Below are positions 14,927 to 22,812 of a DNA stretch of 35,545 bases, one piece after another. The stretch's first letter is position 1, and each line of letters starts with the position of its first letter. The notes under the pieces are model-generated. The model was not told where the DNA came from, did no database searches, and saw only the letters and a program-made list of their open reading frames with translations. The DNA is from Collinsella sp. GTDB lineage: Bacteria; Actinomycetota; Coriobacteriia; Coriobacteriales; Coriobacteriaceae. The position numbers were made by a program, and so were the translations under genes. Location: contig WGSL01000015.1 in NCBI GenBank assembly GCA_014871665.1, positions 1 to 35,545 on the forward strand. Direction: 5' to 3'.

Positions 14927-16285
14927 TTACTCGTCCTTGGGCGAGGGATGCTTGCAGACCACGCTCATGTAGATCATACCGAGCACGGCTGCGGTGACCG
15001 AACCGGCAAGAATGGCGGCCTTGGCAGCCAGAACCTCAAACTGGGCCGTCGGGAAGGCAAGGCCGCTGATGAGAATCGACATGGTAAAGCCGATACCGCC
15101 CAGAATGCCCACGCCGGCAATCATGTGCCAGTTGACATTGTGCGGCAGCTCGCAGGCCTTAAGCTTAACCAGGGCAAACGTCATACCAAAGATGCCGATC
15201 GGCTTGCCCAGCAGCATGCCAAAGTACACGCCGAGCGTCACCGGGTCGGTGAGCAGCGTGCTCATGTCCACGCCCACTAAGCGAACCTGCGCGTTTACGA
15301 ACGCAAAGATCGGCAGGATCACAAAGTTGACCGGCGTGGAGATCAGACGCTCCATGCGGATGAGCGGCGGGGTCACGCGGTGCATGACGCGCTCGACCTT
15401 AGTGGTCGAGACGGTAAAGTCATGCTGGCCCAGGATGTGTGCCTCGTCATCGTAGCGGTCATCGAGCAACGGCAGGCACTCGCCCAACCAATCGGTAAGG
15501 CTATCGAGCTTGACGCCGCACTTGGCCGGGATGGTAAAAGCCAAGATGACGCCGGCAAGCGTGGCGTGTACGCCGCTCTTGAACATGCAGAACCACAACA
15601 GCAAACCCAGTACCGAATACGGGGCGAGGCGGTAATGCTGCGTCTTGTTGAGCCACACGAGCGCGCAGGTCACAAGCGCGGCGGCGCCCAACCAAAACGG
15701 ATTGGGGCTCTGACCGTAGAAGATGGCGATGGCGGCGATAGAGATGAGGTCGTCGGCGATGGCGAGCGTCGAGAAGAACACGCGCACGCCGTTGGGCACG
15801 CGATTGCCCAAAAGCGACAGCACGCCCAGTGCGAAGGCAATATCGGTTGCCATGGGGATGGCCCAACCGTTGTGAGCGCCGGCATGGTTAAAGATCAGGT
15901 AGATGCAGGCGGGAACGACGACGCCACCCACGGCCGCCAGCATGGGAAGCATGGCCTGACGCGGATTCTTGAGCTCGCCGACCGTCATCTCGTACTTAAG
16001 CTCAATACCCACCAACAAAAAGAAAATCGCCATGAGAAAGTCGTTGACGAAAAGCTCAACGGTGAGACCGGCCGTAAGGTTGCCCAGACCCACATACAGC
16101 GGGGTCTCCAAAAAGTGATGGATGGCCTCGTAGGCATCGGTATTGGCGCAAATGACGGCGGCGATGGCGGCGAAGACCATGACGGCGGCGGAAATCGTGC
16201 CGTTCTCGGCGATGCGCTCCCAGATGTCGTGACGCTCAAAACGCTTGCGCTCACGGACGTTGAACAGCTGCTCGGGTGCTGCCAT
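14927..16285 (-). CDS. nhaA: Na+/H+ antiporter NhaA
   Basis: The 452-residue inner-membrane protein exchanges internal Na+ or Li+ for external protons. The ion-binding pair Asp178-Asp179 in LAIADDLIS corresponds to Asp163-Asp164 of the E. coli protein. Asp148 in GWAIPMATDIAFALG and the lysine in LLGKPIGI are also conserved. It is about 60 residues longer than E. coli NhaA; the extra length is partly a basic N-terminus and a hydrophilic, Asp-rich loop (LLDDRYDDEAHILG) between helices. GAAAGGAG precedes the ATG. Its leader contains an intrinsic terminator, discussed separately. Confidence 0.93.
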   Translation of the reverse strand: MAAPEQLFNVRERKRFERHDIWERIAENGTISAAVMVFAAIAAVICANTDAYEAIHHFLETPLYVGLGNLTAGLTVELFVNDFLMAIFFLLVGIELKYEMTVGELKNPRQAMLPMLAAVGGVVVPACIYLIFNHAGAHNGWAIPMATDIAFALGVLSLLGNRVPNGVRVFFSTLAIADDLISIAAIAIFYGQSPNPFWLGAAALVTCALVWLNKTQHYRLAPYSVLGLLLWFCMFKSGVHATLAGVILAFTIPAKCGVKLDSLTDWLGECLPLLDDRYDDEAHILGQHDFTVSTTKVERVMHRVTPPLIRMERLISTPVNFVILPIFAFVNAQVRLVGVDMSTLLTDPVTLGVYFGMLLGKPIGIFGMTFALVKLKACELPHNVNWHMIAGVGILGGIGFTMSILISGLAFPTAQFEVLAAKAAILAGSVTAAVLGMIYMSVVCKHPSPKDE

Positions 16286-16299
16286 GGGCGGCTCCTTTC

Positions 16300-16315
16300 A
16301 CGGGAAGGCTCCCGT
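16300..16315 (-). promoter_or_regulatory. Small hairpin next to the nhaA ribosome site
   Basis: ACGGGA and TCCCGT pair over six bp around a 4-base loop, directly before the GAAAGGAG of nhaA. Together with the terminator at 16319-16354 it makes a compact structured leader. Function is inferred only. Confidence 0.4.
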
Positions 16316-16318
16316 CTT

Positions 16319-16354
16319 AAAAAAGCACGGCCCGCCCAAGTGGCGGCGCCGCGC
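16319..16354 (-). terminator. Intrinsic terminator inside the nhaA leader
   Basis: On the minus strand, GCGCGGC and GCCGTGC pair (one G-U), then CCGCC and GGCGG pair around ACTTG, followed by six T at 16324-16319. It lies only about 34 bases before the nhaA ATG, where readthrough would be needed for expression from any promoter further upstream. The ppaC transcript already ends at another terminator (16494-16533). A weak TAATAC -10 candidate lies at 16361-16366. Confidence 0.6.
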
Positions 16355-16493
16355 TCTAACGTATTACGCTTGCATCTAGCCTACCCTGCACGACAAGCAC
16401 GCAGGCGTGGCCGAAAAGCGGAACCACAGGTTGAACATTATTTGCCCAACGGCACGGGCACGCCTGTCCAAGAGACGACGCGGCGCCATGCAC

Positions 16494-16533
16494 AAAAAAC
16501 GACCGGAGCGCGGGGCGTCCGCGATCCGGTCGT
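16494..16533 (-). terminator. Terminator of the pyrophosphatase gene
   Basis: On the minus strand ACGACCGGA (16533-16525) pairs with TCCGGTCGT (16507-16499), with a further GC-rich inner stem, and is followed by a T-run. It is 20 bases after the ppaC stop. Confidence 0.88.
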
Positions 16534-16552
16534 GGCGTTTAGTGAACTAAAC

Positions 16553-17476
16553 CTAGCAGGCGGCCATGATGGGGGCAGCGACCTGCTTCTTACGGGAGAG
16601 GACGCCCGGCATCCAGACGCCGTCGTGCTCGTCGGCAATGCCCAGGCCCTTCTGAGCGGCCTCGGTCTCGCCCTCGAGCAGGACCTGCGAGCCCTCCTCC
16701 ATGATGTCGGTGATGCACAGGACAATGCCGTCAGCGCCCTTCTCGGCAGCGTAGGCGCGCATGGCCTCGCGAATCTCGTCGATCATGCCGAGTGCGCGGG
16801 TCTTGTCGACAGTCTCGTACTGGCCGATGAGCAGCTTCTTGCCGGCGGGCTCGAACATCTTGATGTCGTTGCCGACCATCTCGGCAGCGGTAAAGGAGCC
16901 GGACGGACGGGTGAGGAAGACCTCCATGCCAAACTTGACCGGGTCGACGCCCACCTGCTCGCCGAGCTTGGCGGCGACGGCGCGGTCGACATCGGTGGTG
17001 GTGGGGCTCTTGAGCATGAGCGTGTCGGTCATCATGGCCGAGAGCAGCAGCTTAGCCTGGACGTCGGAAAGCTCAACGCCGAGCACGCCGGCGAGCTTGG
17101 TGACGATGGTGCAGCTGGAGCCCCAGGGCAGGCAGATGTAGTGCAGCGGGCCGGCGGTCTCGAAGTCGCCGATGCGGTGATGATCGACAACGCCAAAGAC
17201 CGTGGCGTCCTTAAGGCCGGCGACGGACTGGGCAGACTCGTTGTGGTCGGTGAGGACGACGAGCTGACCGGCCTCGACGGACTCGATCACGCGGGGCTCG
17301 GCGATGCCGGCGTCGGCGAGCAGCTTGGCGGACTCGGCCGGAAGCTGACCAAGGGCGCAGGCCTCGTAGGTGTTGCCGGCATACTCAACCTGGTTGAGCA
17401 GCTGGGACAGGACGACGGCGCTCATGATGGCGTCGTTATCGGGGTTCTGGTGACCAAAGACAAGAACGTTTGCCAT
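16553..17476 (-). CDS. ppaC: Manganese-dependent inorganic pyrophosphatase
   Basis: The 307-residue DHH-family (class II) enzyme hydrolyses pyrophosphate to two phosphates in the cytoplasm, pulling biosynthetic reactions forward. The metal ligands His9, Asp13 and Asp15 are in GHQNPDNDAI; Asp77-His78 and the Asp98-His99-His100 motif follow. The C-terminal DHHA2 domain ends with the conserved SRKKQV. There is no CBS regulatory insert. GGAGG precedes the ATG. It lies downstream of the ROK kinase gene but behind a repeat, so it may have its own promoter. Confidence 0.95.
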   Translation of the reverse strand: MANVLVFGHQNPDNDAIMSAVVLSQLLNQVEYAGNTYEACALGQLPAESAKLLADAGIAEPRVIESVEAGQLVVLTDHNESAQSVAGLKDATVFGVVDHHRIGDFETAGPLHYICLPWGSSCTIVTKLAGVLGVELSDVQAKLLLSAMMTDTLMLKSPTTTDVDRAVAAKLGEQVGVDPVKFGMEVFLTRPSGSFTAAEMVGNDIKMFEPAGKKLLIGQYETVDKTRALGMIDEIREAMRAYAAEKGADGIVLCITDIMEEGSQVLLEGETEAAQKGLGIADEHDGVWMPGVLSRKKQVAAPIMAAC

Positions 17477-17580
17477 GGATATCCTCCACTTGATATGTGT
17501 ACTTGGACGTAGCTATGGTAGCACGCCGATGCCGAGCCTTCGCAGACGGAAGGGTCACGGCATATTTTGGGGCAGGCATG

Positions 17581-17641
17581 GGGGCCAAGACTGTCCCTTT
17601 TGCACCGTGTTGGTGCAAAGTAACCTGACCCCCTTGCACCA
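17581..17641 (-). repeat. GGGGTCAGGTTACTTTGCAC element D
   Basis: The 23 bases at 17610-17632, read on the minus strand, are identical to 27871-27893 on the plus strand. The element also has an 8-bp hairpin (17599-17606 with 17612-17619) and a GGGAC word (minus strand, GGGACAGTC). It directly abuts the 3' end of the ROK kinase gene. Confidence 0.75.
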
Positions 17642-17642
17642 G

Positions 17643-18596
17643 CTATTTACCGGCGGCGCGCAGGGCTACGTAGGCGGCACCGATGATGCCGGCGTCGTTT
17701 CCGAGCGAAGCGACCTTAATGGGCGTCTCGCGCGAGGCAGAGAGCGCGTACTGCTTAAAGTGCTCGCGAACCTTGTCGAGATAAACATCGGCCGAAGCGG
17801 ACGCGCCGCCACCGATCAGGAACATCTCGGGGTCGACCACGTTGGCGATAAGCGCCAGGGCGCGGCCAAGGTAGTCGGCCATGGTGTCGGCTGCGGCCAG
17901 CGCGAGCTTGTCGCCCTCGCGGCAGGCCTGGAACACGTCCTTGGAATCGGAGGGGCCGGTGAGCTCAATGGGCTCGACGCCCGCCTTCTTGCACTCGGCA
18001 AGGTAGTTGCTCACCACGCCGGTGGCGCTGGAATACTGCTCCAGATGGCCATGGCCGCCACAGCCGCAGGTGCGCTCCTCGGCCGGGTTCAGGCACATGT
18101 GGCCAATCTCGCCGCCGGCGCCCACAACGCCCGATACCACGTCGCCGTTAACGATAACGCCGCCGCCCACGCCGGTACCGATGGTGACCATCACCACGTT
18201 CTGCACGCCCTTGGCAGAACCGAGCCAGGCCTCGCCCATGGCAGCGGCGTTGGCATCGTTCTCATACTTAACGACCGCATCGGGGCAGTGCTTCTGAATG
18301 GCGACCCTCAGCTCGGGCAGGTTAATGGCAATGTTGGCCTTGACCTTGGCATCGCCCGACGCCGGGATGGGACACGGAACGGCCAGGCCAATGCCCGCCA
18401 CAAAGGCACGCGGAATCTGTGCCTTGGCGACCACCTGGTCGATAGCCTCGGTCACCGCGGCAAAGCCCGCGGCGTCAACGATAGGAGGCGTGGGCACGCT
18501 GGCCTTGGCAAGCAGGTTGCCGTCCTCGTCGAACAGGCCCTCCTTAACCGAAGTGCCGCCGACGTCGATGCCGATGTAGTACTGCTTAGGTTCCAT
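17643..18596 (-). CDS. ROK family glucokinase
   Basis: The ATG at 18596 gives 317 residues that begin with the ATP-binding strand IGIDVGGTSVK; longer starts lack this fit. ROK kinases phosphorylate glucose with ATP. Present are ENDANAAAMGE with the catalytic region Asp, GTGVGGGV, and the zinc motif CGCGGHGHLE that marks bacterial ROK sugar kinases. No DNA-binding domain is present, so it is an enzyme and not a repressor. It lies downstream of the PTS and 6-phospho-beta-glucosidase operon and would phosphorylate the free glucose left after cleavage of an imported beta-glucoside phosphate. It has its own transcript, because a terminator separates it from the operon. Confidence 0.9.
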   Translation of the reverse strand: MEPKQYYIGIDVGGTSVKEGLFDEDGNLLAKASVPTPPIVDAAGFAAVTEAIDQVVAKAQIPRAFVAGIGLAVPCPIPASGDAKVKANIAINLPELRVAIQKHCPDAVVKYENDANAAAMGEAWLGSAKGVQNVVMVTIGTGVGGGVIVNGDVVSGVVGAGGEIGHMCLNPAEERTCGCGGHGHLEQYSSATGVVSNYLAECKKAGVEPIELTGPSDSKDVFQACREGDKLALAAADTMADYLGRALALIANVVDPEMFLIGGGASASADVYLDKVREHFKQYALSASRETPIKVASLGNDAGIIGAAYVALRAAGK

Positions 18597-18660
18597 GGGA
18601 GCCCACCTTTCTCGTTTAAACATTGCCTGTATGGTACCGCTCTCAAGGCAAAAACCTACC

Positions 18661-18700
18661 AAAAAGGGACAGGTTTGTTTTGGCAGGTTTTATCTGGGGT
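18661..18700. repeat. GGGACAGGTTTGTTTTGGCA element E
   Basis: GGTTTGTTTTGGCAGGTT at 18672-18689 matches 22552-22569 with one difference, and GGGAC precedes it. It lies between the PTS operon terminator and the ROK kinase start. It looks like one half of the inverted element F. Confidence 0.65.
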
Positions 18701-18741
18701 AACGCAATTGGCTGCCCAACAGGCCGCGCAAGACCATCCCC

Positions 18742-18780
18742 AAAAATAAAGGCGCCGGGAGGCGGAGGCTCCCGGCGCCC
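18742..18780 (-). terminator. Terminator of the PTS operon
   Basis: On the minus strand, GGCGCCGGGAG pairs with CTCCCGGCGCC around CCTCCGC and is followed by TTTATTTTT. It is 57 bases after the IIA stop. Confidence 0.88.
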
Positions 18781-18837
18781 GTCAAAGGGACTATGTTGTC
18801 TGTTGGACCGCACGGTCCGTCGCGGCGATAACGCCGA

Positions 18838-19170
18838 CTAGGCCTGAAGTGCCTGCAGCTGCTTGTGAACCTCGATGAGCTCCGTCGCCATGACGCGCAT
18901 GGTCTCGGTGCCGGCCATCTGGTCCTCGGCATGCAGCAAAATCAACGGGGCCTCGCCGTTACGTTCGCCGTTGGCCTCCTTCTTCAGAAGCCCCATGTGA
19001 ACATCGTGGCCACCGTTATAGGCCTCGTCGCCCTGCTTGATAAGCTCCTCGGCGGCGTCAAAATCGCCCTCCTTGGCCTTTTGCACGGCATTGATGTACA
19101 TGCTCTTGGCGGTACCGACGTAGCTGATGATCTCAAAGCAGGTCATCTGCAGTTCGTTCATATCCTCCAT
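18838..19170 (-). CDS. PTS lactose/cellobiose family IIA component
   Basis: The product of about 110 residues is an all-helical IIA protein of the Lac/Cel family. The phosphorylated histidine is in LILLHAEDQMAG. It accepts phosphate from HPr and passes it to IIB. Three in-frame starts lie close together (GTG 19179, ATG 19170, ATG 19161). The first follows the IIB stop directly and the last has GGAGG only two bases away. I list the middle ATG, but the choice is open. The gene is last in the operon. Confidence 0.88.
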   Translation of the reverse strand: MEDMNELQMTCFEIISYVGTAKSMYINAVQKAKEGDFDAAEELIKQGDEAYNGGHDVHMGLLKKEANGERNGEAPLILLHAEDQMAGTETMRVMATELIEVHKQLQALQA

Positions 19171-19179
19171 GCAGAGCAC

Positions 19180-19482
19180 CTAGCCCATCACGCTGACGCA
19201 GTGGTCGATGATGCCGGCAGCGTTCATGCGGCCGTAGTCGACCATGTTGATGACCTCGACCGGAAAACGACCGGCGGCCTCCTTCTCAAAATCGCCCTTG
19301 GTGTAGCCGATCTGCGGACCAAGCAGCAACATGTCGCACTCGTCCAGGTGATCGTGGGCCTCGTTCATGGGACGAGCCTCGACCTCAATATCCAGACCAC
19401 GGTTTGCAACCTCGGCCTGCATCTTCTGGACCAGCAGGCTCGTGGACATACCGGCATTGCAGCAGAGCATGATCTTCTTCAT
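19180..19482 (-). CDS. PTS cellobiose-family IIB component
   Basis: The 100-residue protein has the IIB Lac/Cel fold. The phosphocysteine is in the N-terminal loop MLCCNAGMSTS (Cys7 or Cys8). It takes phosphate from IIA and transfers it to the sugar bound in IIC. AAGGAGG lies just before the ATG, a strong ribosome site. It follows the IIC gene by 162 bases that contain a GC-rich hairpin. Confidence 0.92.
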   Translation of the reverse strand: MKKIMLCCNAGMSTSLLVQKMQAEVANRGLDIEVEARPMNEAHDHLDECDMLLLGPQIGYTKGDFEKEAAGRFPVEVINMVDYGRMNAAGIIDHCVSVMG

Positions 19483-19584
19483 GGTTTCCTCCTTATAACT
19501 GCGCGGCGCGCAGACGACAACTGGTTTTATTCCTTGCGGCTATTGTGCCCACCCCCCCTGCATCTTTACACAAGGGAGAGAGCT

Positions 19585-19615
19585 GCGGGCACCGGCGCCG
19601 CGTACCGGCGCCCGC
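19585..19615 (-). promoter_or_regulatory. Intercistronic hairpin between IIC and IIB genes
   Basis: GCGGGC with GCCCGC and an inner GGCGCCGG self-complementary core make a GC-rich hairpin. No T-run follows on the minus strand. It may protect or separate the 3' part of the operon mRNA, which would allow different levels of IIC and IIB/IIA. Confidence 0.45.
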
Positions 19616-19644
19616 AAAGGTGAAAGGGACGAACGTTAGGCGTT

Positions 19645-20988
19645 CTACTCGGCGAGAGCCTCCTGCTTGGCGATTGCCTTCTCAGAAATCTTCATAAAGG
19701 GCAGGTAGACGGCCATGCCAATGACAATCTCGATAGCCTGCCACACGCCAGCGCGCCAGTCAAAGCCCGTAGCGAGCAGGGCATTGATGACGGGAGGCAT
19801 GGTCCAGGGCACCTGGGCGATGCAGGGGCTGATGATGCCTGCGCAGGTAAGGCCATAGGTGATGCCGATGAACAGGTCGGGAAGGAGGACAAACGGGATC
19901 ATGAGCGGCAGGTTGTACACGATGGGGTAACCGTAGATAACCGGCTCGTTGATGTTGAACAGACCAGGCAGGATAGCCATCTTGGAAACGGTCTCGGAAG
20001 CCTTGTTTTTGGAGAACAGGAGCGTGTCGAGCAGGAGCATGAGGGTGCAGCCCGAGCCGCCGATGAGGGCGAAGCTGTTAACGATCTGCATGTTCATGTA
20101 GTGATCGGGCTGGATGGTGCCACCGGCGGCAAAGGTAGCCATGTTGTCGACGATGAGCATGGTCAGGATCGGCTCGACGGTAGCGCCAGAGATGGTGGAC
20201 TGGTGAATACCGACGCAGAACAGCAGGTTAGCAAGGGTGTAGATGAGGATAACAGCCCACGGACCAGCGTTCATGATGCTCTTGAGCGGGTTGGAGATGC
20301 ACGTGGAGATGATGGTGCACAGATCGGTGCCGGCGCACACGGCGAGCAGGGCTGCGGCAAGAGCGAAGACCGCGAGGTTAAGCAGCATCGGAATCATGAC
20401 GTTGAAGGAGTTGGAGACCGCGGGAGGCACGCCCTCGCCCAGCTTAACCTTGAGCTTCTCGACGCCAGAAATCTTGATGAAGAGCGAGACGGAAAGCAGG
20501 GCGATGATAATAGCCGAGAACAGACCGTTGGTGCCGGTGTTGGCAGTCGAAAGGGCGCCCGTGACCTCGGCGGAGGTGATCTTGTCGGTGAGCAGTGGGC
20601 TCGTGGCGGCAAGCGTGGCGGTGATCTGCTGCGGCATCATGATGACGAAGGCAGAGATAGCGACGACCATGCAAGCAAGCGGATTATCGAAGCGCTTGTT
20701 CTTAGCGAGGCTGTAGCCAATCAATCCGGCCAAGATAATGGCAGAGACGTTGAGGGTGCCCAGCGTAATCGCCGAACCCCACGTCTGAAGGTTGGCAAGG
20801 CCCGCCGCATCGAGCGGGAACAGAGGGAACACGACGTTGTTAATAAGAACCGCGATACCCGCAAGGATATAGAGCGGCGTGATGGTCGCGAAGGCGTCAC
20901 GCAGGGAACGCAGGTGAACCTGGTTTCCCACCTTCGCAGAGACCTCGGCAAACTTGTCGAGGAAGCTCTTTCCGTTGTCACTGGCCAT
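19645..20988 (-). CDS. PTS cellobiose/beta-glucoside IIC permease
   Basis: The 447-residue integral membrane protein is the sugar channel of the Lac/Cel PTS family. About ten hydrophobic segments are visible. The conserved substrate-loop region is in FNINEPVIYGYPIVYN, where the glutamate of NEPVI contacts the sugar in the family. AGGAG precedes the ATG. It follows the GH1 gene and precedes IIB and IIA. The sugar is likely cellobiose or a related beta-glucoside because of the neighbouring 6-phospho-beta-glucosidase; the exact substrate cannot be read from sequence. Confidence 0.93.
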   Translation of the reverse strand: MASDNGKSFLDKFAEVSAKVGNQVHLRSLRDAFATITPLYILAGIAVLINNVVFPLFPLDAAGLANLQTWGSAITLGTLNVSAIILAGLIGYSLAKNKRFDNPLACMVVAISAFVIMMPQQITATLAATSPLLTDKITSAEVTGALSTANTGTNGLFSAIIIALLSVSLFIKISGVEKLKVKLGEGVPPAVSNSFNVMIPMLLNLAVFALAAALLAVCAGTDLCTIISTCISNPLKSIMNAGPWAVILIYTLANLLFCVGIHQSTISGATVEPILTMLIVDNMATFAAGGTIQPDHYMNMQIVNSFALIGGSGCTLMLLLDTLLFSKNKASETVSKMAILPGLFNINEPVIYGYPIVYNLPLMIPFVLLPDLFIGITYGLTCAGIISPCIAQVPWTMPPVINALLATGFDWRAGVWQAIEIVIGMAVYLPFMKISEKAIAKQEALAE

Positions 20989-21107
20989 GATTGCTCCTAA
21001 CTTTCAAATCCGGCCTTTCCTATGCGCACGGTGGTCTGTCGCCCTCTGCCACCAGATGTGCCATGTGTTGCGCGCGGCGGCGCGCGGTCTGGACGTTCGT
21101 CCGGTCG

Positions 21108-22508
21108 CTAATCAACCACGTGGGTCGTGGCGACCTGTTTGAGCCAGGCCGCCGACTTCTTAAGACGGCGCTTATAGCCATCCATCAGATCGACCTCGAC
21201 AAAGCCATAGCGATTCTTAAAGGCATTGGCCCAAGACCAGTTATCGATGACGGCCCAATAATGGTATCCGCGGCACTTGGCGCCCTCGTCGATGGCCTTG
21301 GCCACCCACTCCAGGTGCTGACGTACAAAGTCGACGCGGTAGTCATCCTGGATGGTTCCTTCGGCGTCACGGTTCTTGTATTCGTCCATGATGCCGATGC
21401 CGTTCTCGGAAACGAACCACTCAAGATCGGGGTAGTTCTTAGCGCAGTCCATGCCAAAGTCGTAGAGGCCCTGCGGGTAGATCTCCCAGCCGCGGCTCTC
21501 GTTCATAACGGCGTCGGGCCATACGTACTCGTCGGCAAAGTGCGGCAGGCCGTACTGGTCGACCTTGCTCGCCGGCGCCTGAACACGCGTGGGGTGGTAG
21601 TAGTTGCAGCCTAGCCAGTCGACAACACCCTGCTTGAGGATCTCTTGGTCGCCGGCGCGGAACGGGAGCTTAACGCCGCCCTCGGCCAGGCTGTCGAGCA
21701 CGTCGGCAGGAAGCTCGCCCTTGGTGATGAGGTCGAGCCACCAGCGGTTGTTGATGCCGCTGGTCATGCGCACGGCCTCGAGGTCCGCCTCGCTGGGGTT
21801 CTCCTTGGTGTAGACCGGGGTAAAGCAGTTGATCATGCCGATCTTGGCATCGGCGCGAATAGCGCCCTCGTCATAGGCGCGACGATAGTTGGCCACGGCC
21901 AGCGCGTGCGCCAGCGAGATGTGATACTGCACGGTGCGGGCGCGGTTGAAGTCGTGGAGCTGCGGGAACCACACGCCCTCCTGATAGCGCTGCTCGGGCT
22001 CGACGATGGGCTCGTTAAAGGTGAACCAGTACTTAATCTCCTGGCCAAACTCGTGGAAGGCGACGTCGGCGTAATGTGCGTAAGCCTCGACAACCTCACG
22101 GCTCTCCCAGCCGCCACGGTTAAAGAGGTAGGTGGGCATGTCAAAGTGGTACAAGTTGACAAACGGCTCCAAGCCGGCTTCGCGAGAGGCGCGGAACAAC
22201 TCGTGATACCACGCGGCACCTTCCTCGTTGAGGTTGCCGTCGGCATCGAGCAGACGGCTCCACTGGATGGAAGTGCGATAGGTATCCAGACCCAAGTCCT
22301 TCAAAATGCGAAGGTCTTCCTGGTACTTGGCCATAAAGTCATTGCCGGCGTAAGAGCCAACGCGGTTGTAGAACGAACCCAGATCCTGGATGGACCAGGT
22401 GTCCCACAGGTTCTCGAGCTTGCCGCCCTGGTTCCACTGACCCTCAGTCTGCGGGCCGGACATAGCAGCGCCAAAGAAGAAGTCGTTGGGCAGCTGATAC
22501 TGTGCCAT
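21108..22508 (-). CDS. 6-phospho-beta-glucosidase (GH1)
   Basis: The 466-residue glycoside hydrolase family 1 enzyme hydrolyses a beta-glucoside phosphate to glucose 6-phosphate and a free sugar or aglycone. The acid/base Glu166 is in TFNEP, and the nucleophile is in WFVSENGIG near residue 365. The C-terminal YKRRLKKSAAWLK stretch fits the phosphate-binding region of 6-phospho enzymes. GH1 N-terminal FFFGAAMSGPQTEG is present. It is the first gene of the minus-strand PTS operon and has a leader of about 160 bases that carries the inverted repeat F. Confidence 0.92.
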   Translation of the reverse strand: MAQYQLPNDFFFGAAMSGPQTEGQWNQGGKLENLWDTWSIQDLGSFYNRVGSYAGNDFMAKYQEDLRILKDLGLDTYRTSIQWSRLLDADGNLNEEGAAWYHELFRASREAGLEPFVNLYHFDMPTYLFNRGGWESREVVEAYAHYADVAFHEFGQEIKYWFTFNEPIVEPEQRYQEGVWFPQLHDFNRARTVQYHISLAHALAVANYRRAYDEGAIRADAKIGMINCFTPVYTKENPSEADLEAVRMTSGINNRWWLDLITKGELPADVLDSLAEGGVKLPFRAGDQEILKQGVVDWLGCNYYHPTRVQAPASKVDQYGLPHFADEYVWPDAVMNESRGWEIYPQGLYDFGMDCAKNYPDLEWFVSENGIGIMDEYKNRDAEGTIQDDYRVDFVRQHLEWVAKAIDEGAKCRGYHYWAVIDNWSWANAFKNRYGFVEVDLMDGYKRRLKKSAAWLKQVATTHVVD

Positions 22509-22547
22509 CAAAGTCCTCGCTTTCGTGTTCTAGAGCTTCCGGTTGGA

Positions 22548-22627
22548 GACGGGTTTGCTTTGGCAGGTTATCCGGCGCGGGCGCGCACCGGCCATACCGA
22601 TATCCAACCCGCCAAAACAAAACCGTC
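22548..22627. repeat. Inverted repeat F (GACGGGTTTGCTTTGGC family)
   Basis: Arms 22548-22569 and 22606-22627 pair over 22 bases with three differences that are tolerated as G-U in RNA. The arm is shared with element E at 18672. The right arm ends in GGGGAC on the minus strand. The repeat is placed within the 5' leader of the GH1-PTS operon mRNA. Confidence 0.75.
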
Positions 22628-22675
22628 CCCAAACGGTCGATCCTGTTGTGCGGAAGGATTCCGTTCGTTGCTTAA

Positions 22676-22703
22676 ACTATAGCGCTCTAATTTTAAAAGT
22701 AAA
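22676..22703 (-). promoter_or_regulatory. Promoter of the GH1-PTS operon
   Basis: On the minus strand, TTTACT (22703-22698) and TATAGT (22681-22676) are separated by 16 bases. The -35 overlaps the AAAAGTAA word at 22695-22702 (seen from the plus strand), so a bound repressor would block it. Four of six -35 bases match the consensus. The leader would be about 160 bases. Confidence 0.45.
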
Positions 22704-22782
22704 GCGTCTTTTTCTTTTTTCTTTCTCGAACTTCTTAGATAAAAGTAATATGGATGCCCTGTTGAGGGTTATACTTACTTTT
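22695..22782. promoter_or_regulatory. Candidate GntR operators, AAAAGTAA words
   Basis: AAAAGTAA occurs at 22695-22702 and 22741-22748 on the plus strand and inverted (TTACTTTT) at 22775-22782. The first overlaps the operon promoter -35, and the third lies between the -35 and -10 of the gntR promoter. Position and repetition suggest binding by the adjacent GntR/UTRA protein. This is an inference. Confidence 0.45.
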
Positions 22783-22790
22783 TGTATTCA
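22762..22790 (+). promoter_or_regulatory. Promoter of the gntR-type gene
   Basis: TTGAGG (22762-22767) and TATTCA (22785-22790) are 17 bases apart, 22 bases before the start codon. The inverted AAAAGTAA word lies inside the spacer, which would suit autoregulation. Confidence 0.5.
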
Positions 22791-22812
22791 TATATGTCGG
22801 AAAGGAGGTTCC

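Noticed and set aside
15380..17512. A 710-codon plus-strand frame opposite nhaA and ppaC
   Set aside because: It lies antisense to two well-supported genes and is a product of high third-position GC. Its translation has no family resemblance and runs across a terminator.
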